Shown: one piece after another, positions 47,838 through 58,600 of the stretch
Layout: every line of letters starts with the position of its first letter
Position numbering within the stretch: the first letter of the stretch is position 1
The notes under the pieces: model-generated
What the model was told of the DNA's origin: nothing
Seen by the model: the letters and a program-made list of their open reading frames with translations, nothing else
Database searches by the model: none
Source: Unio delphinus
Lineage: Eukaryota > Mollusca > Bivalvia > Unionida > Unionidae
Direction of reading: 5' to 3'
Assembly: GCA_029339505.1 (NCBI GenBank)
Contig: JAQISU010000155.1
Location: forward strand, 15,267,501-15,331,500
DNA: 64,000 nucleotides
Translations under genes and position numbers: made by a program

Positions 47838-48041
47838 AAAGATAGCAGCAGAGGGGGCGAATCTCACAACTTTTTTCGACAAAATTGATTGAATCCTCAA
47901 AACGGAAAATAGAGCCTTCCTGAGAATCTTATATTTTAACCACAAAAAAAAATAAGTCTCCATTTGGCAAACGGACACTTTGCGATTTTTCAATCATCCG
48001 GGTCGCGGCGGTGTTGTCATCGCCCCCTCTGCTGCTACATG
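47838..48041. repeat. Inverted-repeat unit IR1
   Basis: TAGCAGCAGAGGGGGCGA on the left and TCGCCCCCTCTGCTGCTA on the right are perfect 18-base inverted repeats about 200 bases apart. They lie just left of the first ATPase gene. The interior contains CTTCCTGAGAATC and an A-rich stretch that also occur in IR2. It may be a MITE or an end region of the viral element. Confidence 0.8.
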
Positions 48042-48085
48042 TTAACAAAAATCATAAATGATTTTTCAAGTGGGGTTTTACGATT

Positions 48086-48758
48086 TCAACCAAATATTTG
48101 ATCAAGTCCGATACGATATCGTGTCCGAGGGTCATTCAAATTTATTGTTATAAATCCGTGTGGGGTCGACTGAGCATGACTAAAGAAATTTCGAAATTGA
48201 TTGAAGTCCATATCGGAACACCATGTCTGCCAAATATTTCGTAATGTATGTGTATCAACGCCGTTAAACACGGCAAGAATATTACAGTTATCTCTGATCA
48301 CTTTTGGAATCTGAGTGTAGCGTTGAGTGACATATATCACATCGATGTTTTTTGTGACGCCCCCGGGAAAATATTCTAGCTGGTTTTTTTTAATTGTCTA
48401 ACATCACATCGTCGTATACGACTAAATTGTTAATGCTCCCATCAAGGTCATCCACGGATGGTGCCTCGTCAATATCAGTAATAAAATCAACGACGTTCTC
48501 ACCTTTAATTTCTGATGCATTCTCGTTAAAATCCTTTAACACTTCATAGCATCGTTGATCATCTACGCTAGGGGCAATTAAATACAACTTATCCCACTTC
48601 ATCCATCTCATTATTAAATTGAGCAACAATTGCGTCTTGCCGGATCCAGATGGCCCGATTATAATTGCGCGGATAGAGTTTGGTAGCGCTGCATGATGCT
48701 TAACTGGTTCTCTTGTTTTAGTCGCTGAAAAATCAATTATATTCATATCTCTATACAT
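48086..48758 (-). pseudogene. Packaging ATPase, copy 1 (A32/FtsK-HerA type)
   Basis: The minus-strand protein begins MYRDMNIIDFSATK or at the inner Met (48746). It carries the Walker A motif GPSGSGKTQ (about residue 36) and the Walker B motif NLVVYDDVML. After a break near 48340-48390 at a T8/A8 homopolymer, it resumes with YVTQRYTQIPKVIRDNC and ends GLDQIFG. This is the genome-packaging ATPase family of Polintons, adintoviruses and other DNA viruses with the jelly-roll capsid. The start codon is intact here, unlike in copy 2. Only a few bases separate it from the divergent zinc-ribbon/PLA2 gene. Confidence 0.85.
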
Positions 48759-48763
48759 AAATT

Positions 48764-49287
48764 ATGGATCTATATTGTGTGAAGTGTAAAACGCGTACTG
48801 GCACAAATGATGTGACGACGATTACAACTAGCAATAACAGATCAGCACTTACTGGTAGATGTGTAACATGTGGTATAAAAAAGTTTAGATTTGTTTCTTT
48901 GAAATCCGGAGATGTTTTTATAAAAAAACGAGGAGGTGATATCGCAGCCAAGTTAGTAAAACTCCCTGGAACGCCGTGGGCAATGTATCCAGGAGAAAAG
49001 CATCTTCTAGGATATAGCTACTGTGGCCCAGGAACACGATTAGATATCAGACTTGATGATCAAAACCAACCTCGACGTGGTGAAGAACCAATAAACGCCA
49101 TTGATAAAGCGTGTCATGCTCATAATGTTGCATATAAAAGCAGCAATTTGCAACACAGGCATCTCGCGGTTTGAAATTAATTCATGCGTTAAATGCTATT
49201 CCTGATAAATCTTTCAAAGAAAAATTGGCTTCGTGGTTGGTAAAATCAGCTATGAAAGGCAAATTGATGATGCGCGCTGGTAATTAA
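48764..49287 (+). pseudogene. DUF5679-like zinc ribbon + phospholipase A2, copy 1
   Basis: The N-terminus has the paired-Cys ribbon YCVKCKTRTGT ... CVTCGIKKFRF (about residues 3-45), a small domain common in Polinton-like and related viruses. A parvovirus/adintovirus-type PLA2 domain follows: the calcium loop YCGPGT and then the active-site region. The active-site motif reads HNVAY here, where copy 2 has HDVAY, so a key Asp is lost. The frame breaks near 49170 (LAV then stop), after which the homologous C-terminus continues in another frame to a TAA at 49285-49287. In these viruses PLA2 is thought to help particles cross membranes (family knowledge). Confidence 0.85.
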
Positions 49288-49291
49288 TAAT

Positions 49292-50229
49292 ATGGAATCT
49301 ATTTTTTATTCTCCGAGGGGATACTGGAGGGGTAACGCTGCAATTAGTAAACTCACCAGCGCCGCAAAAGTGAAAAAGGCCACTGCGGCTAATTGGTTAT
49401 CCAAACAGGCTATATGGCAAATTTATCTAACGCGTCCTAAACAAATCAATTTCTCGCATTTTGATGTTAACGGACCCAATGAAGTTCATCAAGCTGATTA
49501 TTGTTTTTACCACATGACAACGGTTACAAATACGCGCTAACCGTAGTTGACGTTGCGAGTCGATACAAACAAGCAGAACCGCTAAAAACAAAATCATCAC
49601 CTGAAGTTGCTTCTGCATTTGAAGGGATTTATCAACGAGGCCCAGTACGCTGGCCAAATCTGTTACAAGTTGATCCTGGCAAGGAATTTCAGGGTGTGGT
49701 TGCATCTACAATGAAACATCACAATGTCACCATCAGATGGGGGCATACTGCACTACATCGCGATCAGACAATTGTAGAACGATTTAATCGGACTCTTGCT
49801 GAGCGGTTATTTGGATATCAATACGCAAAAGAATTCATCCAAGAAAAGCGATCCCGTGAATGGGTCAAAAGGTTACCAGGGGTAGTTGCAGCGCTAAATA
49901 ACGAGATTACCAGAGCAATCAATATGAAATCTAACAACGCAATAAAAAAAGTATATACCACAACCACAGCGGGATAGCGTTTCTCAGCCAATTCTCAGCA
50001 ATGTCACCGTGAGATATTTATATTAACCAGGAGAGCTTGAAGGTGGTAAAAAAGGTCTACTGATCCTATTTGGAGTGTCACTACGCATAGCATATCTACT
50101 ATAACACGATCAACTGGTAGACCTCCAATCTATAAACTGGATTCAACTACCCCTCAGCGGGGTTTTACACGCAAACAACTACAAGTGATTCCTGACGATA
50201 CTCAATTGCCACCGCATGGTCTTAACTAG
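49292..50229 (+). pseudogene. Retroviral-type (RVE) integrase, copy 1
   Basis: It starts with MESIFYSPRGYWRG four bases after the PLA2 stop. The N-terminal helical part (ANWLSKQAIWQIYL) and NEVHQAD run to about 49498. There a single-base difference from copy 2 shifts the frame, and the core continues with VDVASRYKQAEPLKT, LLQVDPGKEF and HRDQTIVERFNR (DDE residues). The C-terminal GELEGG and LPPHGLN segments are in further frames, and the gene ends with TAG at 50227-50229. This is the c-integrase typical of Mavericks and adintoviruses, related to LTR-element integrases. Its end overlaps the end of the convergent polymerase gene. Confidence 0.9.
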
Positions 50230-53186
50230 CGCCGTTGCGTCTATTACACTCAAGACAAATCAACATCACATTGTTTCTGACATGACCGAGACTGTTATTT
50301 ATTCTGTCTATGGTAAATTGGCGAGAATCTTTATCCGAATAACGCCAACGCATTATACAATTGCAACTCGCGCAGTGATTATTCTGTTGTTGCTTCAAAG
50401 TGATTATTAATTCAGCATCAATGTCAAATTCTCGTTGTTTTTTTTTGTCTTGTTGTTTATATCCGGAGAGTTTTTTTTATTAATGATGCTAACATCAATA
50501 TCATCCATTGTGGTGTCGTCGTCGAAAACAATTCTTCGAAGCTGATTTATTTCTCTGATTATTTCACATTGGAAATCTATCCGGTTGTAATCTAATTAAT
50601 TTCTTGACCTCGCGTAATTGTTCATCAAGTGCTCTATAGTCAGTATCGATTTCTTCATAATAGTCAACAAACCCTTTTAACCAATCATGTGGACCCGCGC
50701 CGACAAATGGTGGTGGTTGGCCATGATCTCCACACATTATCACCGCTGTATTCTTTTGCAGCAACCAATCAAGAAACATATCTCATCCCAAATAATAATC
50801 GCGGGGATAAATTTTTCACCCATTCGTTCAGGGCTCCATTTGTCGCCGTTGTATCGAAAAAAAACTGTGATAAGTGCAAGCTTCAACGTTTCGATGTTTT
50901 ATCTCTCGCGCTAGTCTATGGGTCGGTGTCAGCACAATCATATTTTTCCCACGATATAATTCAATCGCCCGAGTCGTTTTTCCTGACCCGCCACAGCCGT
51001 TTAAATAAACTGTTTTATATCTACAAATTGGATCAGATATCGGCGGTGCATTAGAACGTTCTGATAAATTATCACCGCGTAAGTAATTACTTTTAATTTC
51101 AACGTCTGCTGATTCAGAATAATCACGCAGCATTTCTTTTTTAATTCTCCATGATCCCCAACTTTCATCCGAATTAGTTAATTCAGCAACTGCGCAACTG
51201 TACTTGCTGTTAATGTAAAATGAATCAACGGCAACTCTAACCGAAGTGTCAGGAAATCTATTTATCATTGAAATTAAAGTAATACAAGCATAACCCAGCA
51301 TAGACGAGTTCAAATGTGTATACGGAGAACTGTGTCCATCGTTGTAAGCAACAATTGTACCCAATTTTGTTCCATCGGACAAAAAAGCATCTTTACGATC
51401 CACATATATGTTTTTAGATACTGCATCCGCGATTACAAAGTCATATTCGGTGCTATCTATAATCAACCGTGAAGAATATCTTTTGTAGTCAAATTTTTTC
51501 CTCCCTGAGTGAATTTTCCAATTATTCTTCTGCCGAGATCTTTTGCTTCGATGTTTCGTTGATTAAATATCCGTTTGGACCACTTAATGATATATTTTTC
51601 GTCGGCATCAATATGTTTTCTGGATTCGTCAATTATAATATCAAGACGTTCCGGTGTTGGTAACCAGACATTGGTTTGTTTCCGATATGATATAATTGCT
51701 TCACTGACCGTCAGCGAAATTAACATTTTTGTATCAATCATGAATCGTAATAGCGCTATTGGCAGCCACTTCTTTTCAGACATGTGTCTACCAATCCAAA
51801 TATAACAAGTGCGATGAAGTCCTGCTGCGAACTCAAATGATACTACACGAGCGAATCCAGTTAAATCAGAATCAGGCAGCGGCCCATTAATTGCAACATG
51901 AGTCATTTCATGTACGGGGTGTCCAAATCGTTTAAAATACTCAGTACACTCTCCATAACCAAGAAAACTCGCGGGATAACAAGCAACCATATCAACTGAA
52001 ATTATATTATCACTGTCGTATTTGTTATTCCATAAACCGCCATGATTAAATTCTAAACAACTAGCCTCAATGTCTGGCAAGAATTTTACGCGTGTTGGTT
52101 TCCATGCGTTTTTTATTCTCGCAAAATGAACTGCAACCGACGGGATTGTAAAACAGTTTGTCGATAATTGTTCGTCGTTGATAATTTCATCACTGGTGGC
52201 TTCGCCACACGCCGTTAAAAACCCACAAGCTGTTTTTTCATTTTATTGTGAAATGCTTCAGTGCGGTATAATTCACCGTTTGGTCTTACAAACTGATCAA
52301 ACGTATCCGTGTCGTTTTCAGTGCTGCGAAGTAACCACACCGACACTGGGTCGTTTTTACTCAAATGCGCAATAGCATCGAATAGTTTCTCTTCAACGAA
52401 AAAACCATCCCTGGAGAAATCTTCTCCCAAGAATTCCGTGGGTATATACTTTATTGTTCTGTTTCGTGGAAATATTGTGACTGCGGACGTCCATGCGTGT
52501 TCGTTATGATCAATACTTTTGATTGGAGCTCCCTGTTTATTGTATTTCGATTTATATAATACCTCACCGGTTATCGTTGTAACGGTTATCGGAAATTTCA
52601 GTGACTTTTCTTATTTAGCTATATCGCTAATAATTGCCCCGCGCTCTTTCACTGTTAATTCCCATTCATTAATTTTTTTTACGTCTTAGACCAGTCAATT
52701 TGTTTCCGCTGTGAGCATTTGTAAAATGTTCTGTTATTCGTGCTGCTACACAATTGAGTGGCAAAGCCACTGACGAAGTCGCCGGCGACGACTGTTTCAT
52801 TGGTTTTAGTTTTCCTATATCGGGTTTTTTCATTTAACGGATATATCCCATACACAACTGCTGTTTCAGGATATTCTCGTTCATAGTATGGTTTGTCAAT
52901 TCCAGTTAACAGACCCGGCTTAGAATCACGGCTAACAACGACTGTTTTCTTGTCTTTGAGAAACGGTTCAAATTTGTCTCGTATAATCCAACCGCCTGAT
53001 TCTACACGGATAATGAATTTCACTCTAAAAAAATGCTTTTTGTTGCCAAGTTGTGATAAGATCATGGCTGCGCTGCTGTCGTTCATGGTGGCATCAACAA
53101 CGCCATCAATTCGAAATGTTGACCAGCTATGAGATGCACCGTCGTGCTTGAATTCATTAATACAATCGCGTATTTTATTTATCAGG
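50222..53186 (-). pseudogene. PolB-SF1 helicase-HNH fusion enzyme, copy 1
   Basis: Read right to left: an N-terminal domain (VKFIIRVES, DKFEPFLKDKKTVVV, GIDKPYYER; 53086-52679), a linker with DPVSVWLLRS and FDQFVRPNGELYR (about 52400-52215), then a family B polymerase palm. Motif A is SVDMVACYPASF, the motif-B-like stretch is IGKFTQGG, and motif C is RVAVDSFYI. An SF1 helicase follows, with intact Walker A (GCGGSGKTT), motif Ia (LTPTHRLAREI), IIIWDE and CGDHGQPPPF. After RLQPDRF about 120 residues (helicase motifs V-VI) are missing relative to copy 2, and the frame resumes with an HNH domain (CASC, IDRINNSLGH, CLECNRRN) ending at 50222. Multiple frameshifts make it dead. No obvious exonuclease motifs are seen. 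Confidence 0.85.
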
Positions 53187-53203
53187 GCTCAATCAGCAGC
53201 AGA

Positions 53204-53498
53204 GAGGGTGAACAGACCAACTTTTACAGGCGTCGATTTAGCAAACTGATGCTTCCTCGAAATTGCTTAATAGGCGTCAATTTAACAAACTGAGGCTTCC
53301 TTGAAAATACTTATTTAAATTTTTCAGTAAAAAAATAAAGTTTAAAAAAACGACGCCATTTGTATTGTCACCATCTCCCCTGCATAGATTTTTCACGATG
53401 GAGTGAGAACGTGGACTGCGTCTGATTTGGTCTGAGGCTTCCCAAGGGTAAAACAAAGACGCCATTGTCGTTGGCGTTCACCCTCTCTGCTGCTATGA
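53204..53498. repeat. Inverted-repeat unit IR2
   Basis: AGCAGCAGAGAGGGTGAAC on the left and GTTCACCCTCTCTGCTGCT on the right are perfect inverted repeats about 295 bases apart, between the end of module copy 1 and the ATPase of copy 2. A degenerate inner copy of the right end (GTCACCATCTCCCCTGCATAG-like, about 53366-53386) and an internal duplication (CGTCGATTTAGCAAACTGA / CGTCAATTTAACAAACTGA) are visible. Part of the interior matches IR1. Confidence 0.8.
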
Positions 53499-53514
53499 AA
53501 ATCTTCGATTTTTA

Positions 53515-54180
53515 CTAACTAAATATCTGATCAAGTCCGACACGATATCTCGTCCGAGGGTCTGATAAATTTGTCGTCACAAATCCATGTGGGATTGACT
53601 GAGCGCGCTAAAGAAATTTCTAAATTGATTATGATCCATATCTCCACCGCACCAAGTTTGCCAAATATTTCTAAGAGTATGTTTATCAACTCCGTTAAAC
53701 AAGCATAGCATATTGCAGTTATCTCTGATCACTTTTGGTATTTGAGTGTAACGTTGAGTGATATATATCACGTCGGTGTTTTTATGTCTGCCTCTGGAAA
53801 ATATCCTAGCAGGATTCTTTTGATTATCTAACATGATATCATCATATACGACTAAATTGTTAATACTTCCGTCGATGGAGTCAATGTTAGGTGCCTCTTC
53901 GATATCGGTTATAAACTCAATAACATCATCGCCGTTAATTTCTCGCGCGGTTTCGTTTAAATCTTTTAACACTTCATAGCATCGTTGATCGTCTACACTC
54001 GGAGCAATCAAATATAACTTATCCCACGCCATCGATCTCGTTATCAAATTAAGTAGCAATTGTGTTTTACCACTTCCAGATGGTCCGATGATAACCGCGC
54101 GAATAGAATTTGGTAACATTTCATGGTGTTTAATAGGTTCCCGTCGTCTCGTAGCTGAATAATCAATTACATTCTTTGCT
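53515..54180 (-). pseudogene. Packaging ATPase, copy 2
   Basis: The motifs are Walker A GPSGSGKTQ, Walker B NLVVYDDIML, ITQRYTQIPKVIRDNC and LRNIWQTWCGG. The core frame is open from a Met at 54119 to about 53595, unlike copy 1. However, the upstream Met of copy 1 is not preserved: the homologous in-frame segment (NVIDYSAT) has no ATG before it. Near the end a shift gives a premature stop at 53577; the homologous C-terminus (ending GLDQIFS) continues in another frame to 53515. A shortened product from 54119 would keep both Walker motifs. Confidence 0.85.
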
Positions 54181-54195
54181 GTTATATAATAAATT
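54120..54195. promoter_or_regulatory. Compact divergent promoter between ATPase and PLA2 genes
   Basis: TGTTATATAATAAATT lies just before the ATG at 54196 and reads ATTTATTATATAACA towards the ATPase. The counterpart in copy 1 is only 5-17 bases long (ATATCTCTATACATAAATT) and has lost the TATATAA core. Similar TATATAA cores precede other genes of the element. Confidence 0.55.
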
Positions 54196-54710
54196 ATGGA
54201 TCTTTATTGTGTGAAATGTAAGACGCGTACTGGCACAAATGACTTGACGACGATTACAACGAAAAATAATCGATCAGCTCTTTCTGGTAAATGCGTACAA
54301 TGTAGTACGAAGAAATTTAGATTTGTTTCCACGAAACCTTTAAAAAAAAACGAGGAGGTGATATTGCAGCCAAGTTAGTGAAACTCCCAGGAACACCGTG
54401 GGCAAAATACTCAGGAGAAAAGCACCTTGCAGGGTATAGTTATTGTGGACCGGGAACAAGACTCAATATCAGACTCGATGACCAAAACCAACCTCGACGT
54501 GGTGAAGAACCAATAAATGCTATTGATAGGGCGTGTCATGTTCATGATGTTGCTTATAAAAGCAGTAATCTTCAACATAGACATCTCGCGGATGTGAAAT
54601 TAATTCATGCGTTAAATGCTATTCCTGATAAATCATTCAAAGAAAAATTGGCTTCGTGGTTGATAAAATCCGCTATGAAAGGCAAATTGATGTTAGGTGC
54701 TGGTAATTAA
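54196..54710 (+). pseudogene. DUF5679-like zinc ribbon + phospholipase A2, copy 2
   Basis: The ribbon (YCVKCKTRTGT, CVQCSTKKFRF) is open to residue about 48. A nine-A run at 54342-54350 (seven in copy 1) then shifts the frame, giving a stop at 54378. The PLA2 part continues from about 54355 in another frame to the stop at 54708-54710: calcium loop YCGPGT, active site CHVHDVAYKSS with the His-Asp pair intact, and a C-terminal amphipathic FKEKLASWLIKSAMKGK. The shift lies exactly at a homopolymer, so either decay or an assembly error would explain it. The integrase ATG follows after four bases. Confidence 0.87.
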
Positions 54711-54714
54711 TAAT

Positions 54715-55673
54715 ATGGAATCTATTTATTATTCTCCGAGAGGATACTGGAGAGGCTAGGCAGCAATCAGTAAACTCGCTAGCGCAGCAAAGGTGAAAAA
54801 AAACACTGCGGCTAATTGGTTATCTAAACAGGCTATATGGCAAATTTATCTACCACCACCTAAACGAATTAACTACTCGCATTTTGATGTTACAAGACCC
54901 AATGAAGTTCATCAAGCTGATATACTGTTTTTACCACATGACAACGGTTATAAATACGCGTTAACGTTAGTTGATGTTGCGAGTCGATACAAACAAGCAG
55001 AACCGCTAAAAACAAAATCATCAACTGAAGTAGCTTCTGCATTTGAAAGGATTTATAAACGAGGTCCACTACGCTGGCCAAATCTGTTACAAGTTGATCC
55101 TGGCAAGGAATTTCAAGGTGCTGTTTTATCAACGATGAAACATCACAATGTCACCATCAGATGGGGGCATACTGCGCTACATCGCGATCAGGCAATTGTG
55201 GAACGATTTAATCGGACTCTTGCAGAGCGGTTTTTGGATATCAAGACGCGAAGGAGTTTATTCAGGATAAAAGATCCCGTGAATGGGTCAAGAGATTACC
55301 AGGTGTAGTTACCGCGCTTAATAATGAGATTACTAGAACAATCAACATGAAACCTGTCAATGCGATTAAGAAAGCGTCTATTCCAAAAATGGAAATCCAA
55401 GGGATTTCACAAAAAGATTTCAAAGAATAAATTCTTGGTAGTAATGTCACTGTTAGGTATTTATAGGAACCAGGAGAGCTTGAAGGTGGTAAAAAAAAAG
55501 CTACCGATCCTATTTGGAGCGTCACGACGCATAAGATATCTGGTATAACACGATCTACGGGTAGATCAGCAATCTATAGACTGGATTCAACTGCTCCTCA
55601 ACGAGGATTTACTCGACAACAACTACAAGTGATCCCCGAGGATACTCAATTACCACCGCGTGGTCTTAACTAG
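54715..55673 (+). pseudogene. Retroviral-type (RVE) integrase, copy 2
   Basis: It begins MESIYYSPRGYWRG, then has an in-frame TAG at about 54757. The frame is then open from 54793 through NEVHQADILFLPHD (first Asp region), LVDVASRYKQ, LLQVDPGKEF (second Asp) and HRDQAIVERFNRTL (Glu). It shifts near 55230, and the C-terminal part (NEITRTINMK, VRYLY, GELEGG, IPEDTQLPPRGLN) is in other frames, with a stop near 55430. The DDE core is all in one frame. It ends at TAG 55671-55673 inside TTAACTAG, overlapping by 8 bases the stop of the convergent polymerase gene. Confidence 0.9.
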
Positions 55674-58600
55674 CGCCGTTGCGTCTGTTGCATTCAAGAC
55701 AAGTCAACATCACATTGTCGTTGGTATGACCGAGATTGTTATTTTTTCTGTCTATGGTAAATTGGCGAGGATCTTTATCCGAATACTGCCAACGCATTAT
55801 ACAATTGCAACTTGCGCAGTGATTATTCTGTTGTTGCTTCAGCTTAATTATTAATTCAGCATCAATGTCAAATTCTCGTTGTTTTTTTTATCCTGTTGTT
55901 TATAACCATAGAGTTTTTTTTCTGATTATATCCTTAGTGATGAAATCACCAGTGACAATATCACTTATTGCATTGTCTGCAGAATTTTCAAGCATAATTC
56001 TTCGAAGTTGATTTATTCGCCGTACTCTGGACACTGCAAGATAAACTAAATTCGACCACTCAATGCGATTATCTACCATCCAAATAATTGTATCTGTGAT
56101 AGTTAATCCTTGTGAAGAGTGTATTGTTGCTGCATAACCTAACGTCCACAGGGATTTATCAGCGCGTAATGCATCTTCAACGGCACTGATATCAACCAGC
56201 ACAATATCATTTAACACTAAATTCTGCTTTTCACGCTGTCCTGGAATATCAACTTCTATATTTTGTCGCCGTGTATCCGAGGGTCTATAACAGAACGGTA
56301 CTGGAAGTGTTGCAAATTTACACTTATGCAATTCAAATAACTTCATCTGAAGTGCGTCTCTGACTATTTGTCTACTCGCGATTATCATCCCAGATTATGA
56401 TTTCAGGAATGAATTTATCGCCCATTCGATCAGGAGTCCATGTATCACCTTTCCATCGAAAGAAGCTGTGATAAGTACATGCTTTTACTCCCCGCGCTAT
56501 CATCTCTCTGGCGAGTCTGTGAGTTGGTGTTAACACAATCATGGTTGATCGACGAAATAATTCAATTGCACGAGTTGTCATTCCTGACCCACCACAACCG
56601 TTTAAATAAACTGTCTTGTATCTACATATCGGATCAGAGACAGGTGGTGCATTAGAAAATTCTGATTTAATTTCAATACGGTTACAACAAAGATATTTAT
56701 CATCCATGGCAACGTCTGCGGATTCACAATACTCATGTAGTGTTTCCTTTTTAAATCGCCAACGTCCCCAATTTTCCTCGGGATCTGTGAATGCCGCTAC
56801 ATCCGATTTGTATTTATTGTGTATATACATCGAATCAGTAGCTACTCTAACCGCGGTATTAGGAAATGTATTTATCATCGAAAATAGATTAATACAAGCA
56901 TAGGCTAGCATAGAACTTCTCAAATGTGTATACTGGGAATTATATCCATCACAGTAGGGAACAACCGTACCTAATTTCTCACCATTGGATAGAAAAACAT
57001 CCTTACGGGATATAAGTTTTCCCTGTTTCGTTAAATCCGCTACAATAAAATCGTATTCTGCGTTGTCTATGATCAACCTCGAAGAGTATTTTGCATTGTC
57101 ATATCTTCCACCTTGAGTGAATTTACCAATTATTTTTCGTCCGAAATCTTTGGCTTCTTTGTTTTTAATTTCAAATAACTTCTTAGATGATTTCATGATT
57201 TCTTCCTCGCTGAAATCTGGAAAATGCTCTCGCTGTTCGCTAATTATACGATTTAAATCGGGTTGTGGTAACCAAACATCCTTCTGCACGCGATAGCATA
57301 TAATAGCTTCACCGACAATCAACGATTGTAACATCTCACAATCAATCATATACCGCAATAACACAATTGGCATCCAATGTTTCACAGATAGTTGTCTACC
57401 AATCCAAACATAACTACGCGGATGTAACCTTGTAGCGAGTTCAAATGATATCACAGGAGCGAATCCGGTTAAATCAAAATCGGGTAATGGCCCATTAATC
57501 GCAACACGAGTCATTTCATGCGTGGGGTGTCCAAATCGTTTGAAATACTCAGAGCATTCTCCATACCCGAGAAAACTTCCAGGATAACACGCGGATATAT
57601 CAATTGCAATCCTACCATCACGTGAGTATTTTGTATTCCACAGTCCTCTATGACCAAATTCGACGCAACTCAATTTAACGTCCTCGAGAAAATCACTTCG
57701 TGTTGGACGCCATGAGTTCTTTTCTCGTGCAAATTGAGCTACCACTGATGGTATTAGTAAAACTATCCGTGAGTAGTTTTTCATTGAAACTCTCCGGTGA
57801 AAAATCATTAGCAATTTTTCTCATTCTGTTATCTAACTCTTCAATTCGATATAATTCACCATTTGGTCTTACAAATTGATCAAATCCTATTTCGGGATCT
57901 TCATTACTTCTAAGTAACCACACTGACACAGGATCATCTTTACACAACGCATGAATAGCATCGAATAATTTCTCTTCATAGAAAACATCCCTGAGGGATT
58001 CCCCGGAAAATTCCCCGGGGATATATCTCACGATTCGTTCTCGTGGAAATATTGTTACTGCATCCGTCCACGCGTGTTTGTTATGATCAATAATTTCAAT
58101 TGGAGCTCCTTGCGATTGATATTTCGGTTCGTATAATACTTCTCCGGTTATTGTCGTTACTGATATTGGGAATTTTAATGATGCTTCTAATTTAGCTATA
58201 TCAGAAATCCGTGCTGTTTCACTGTCAGTTCCCATTCGGTTATTTTCCTACGTCGCAGATCAGTTAGTTTATTTCCTCGGGATGCATTTGTGAAGTGTTC
58301 CATTACCTGTGTTGCTACACAATTCAACGTCGAATCACCTTGTGATTTCGACGATAGTTTCATAAGAGCTAGTTTTGCAGCATTGTGTTTATCATTTAAC
58401 GGATATATTCCATAAACGATTGCTGTTGCAGGATAAGATCTCTCGTAGTATGGTTTGTCAATTCCAGTTAGAATTCCTGGTTTGGAATCTCTACTCACAA
58501 TGACAGTTTTTTTATCCTTGAGGATTGGTTCAAATTTATCCCTGATAACCCATTCACCTTCGACTTCGATAATGAATTTTATTCTTAAAAAATACCTCTG

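Noticed and set aside
55660..55854. Plus-strand ORF beginning MVLTSAVAS, conserved in both modules (also 50216-50410)
   Set aside because: It is antisense to the HNH domain of the polymerase gene, whose CxxC, IDR..N..GH and CxxCN residues explain the conservation.
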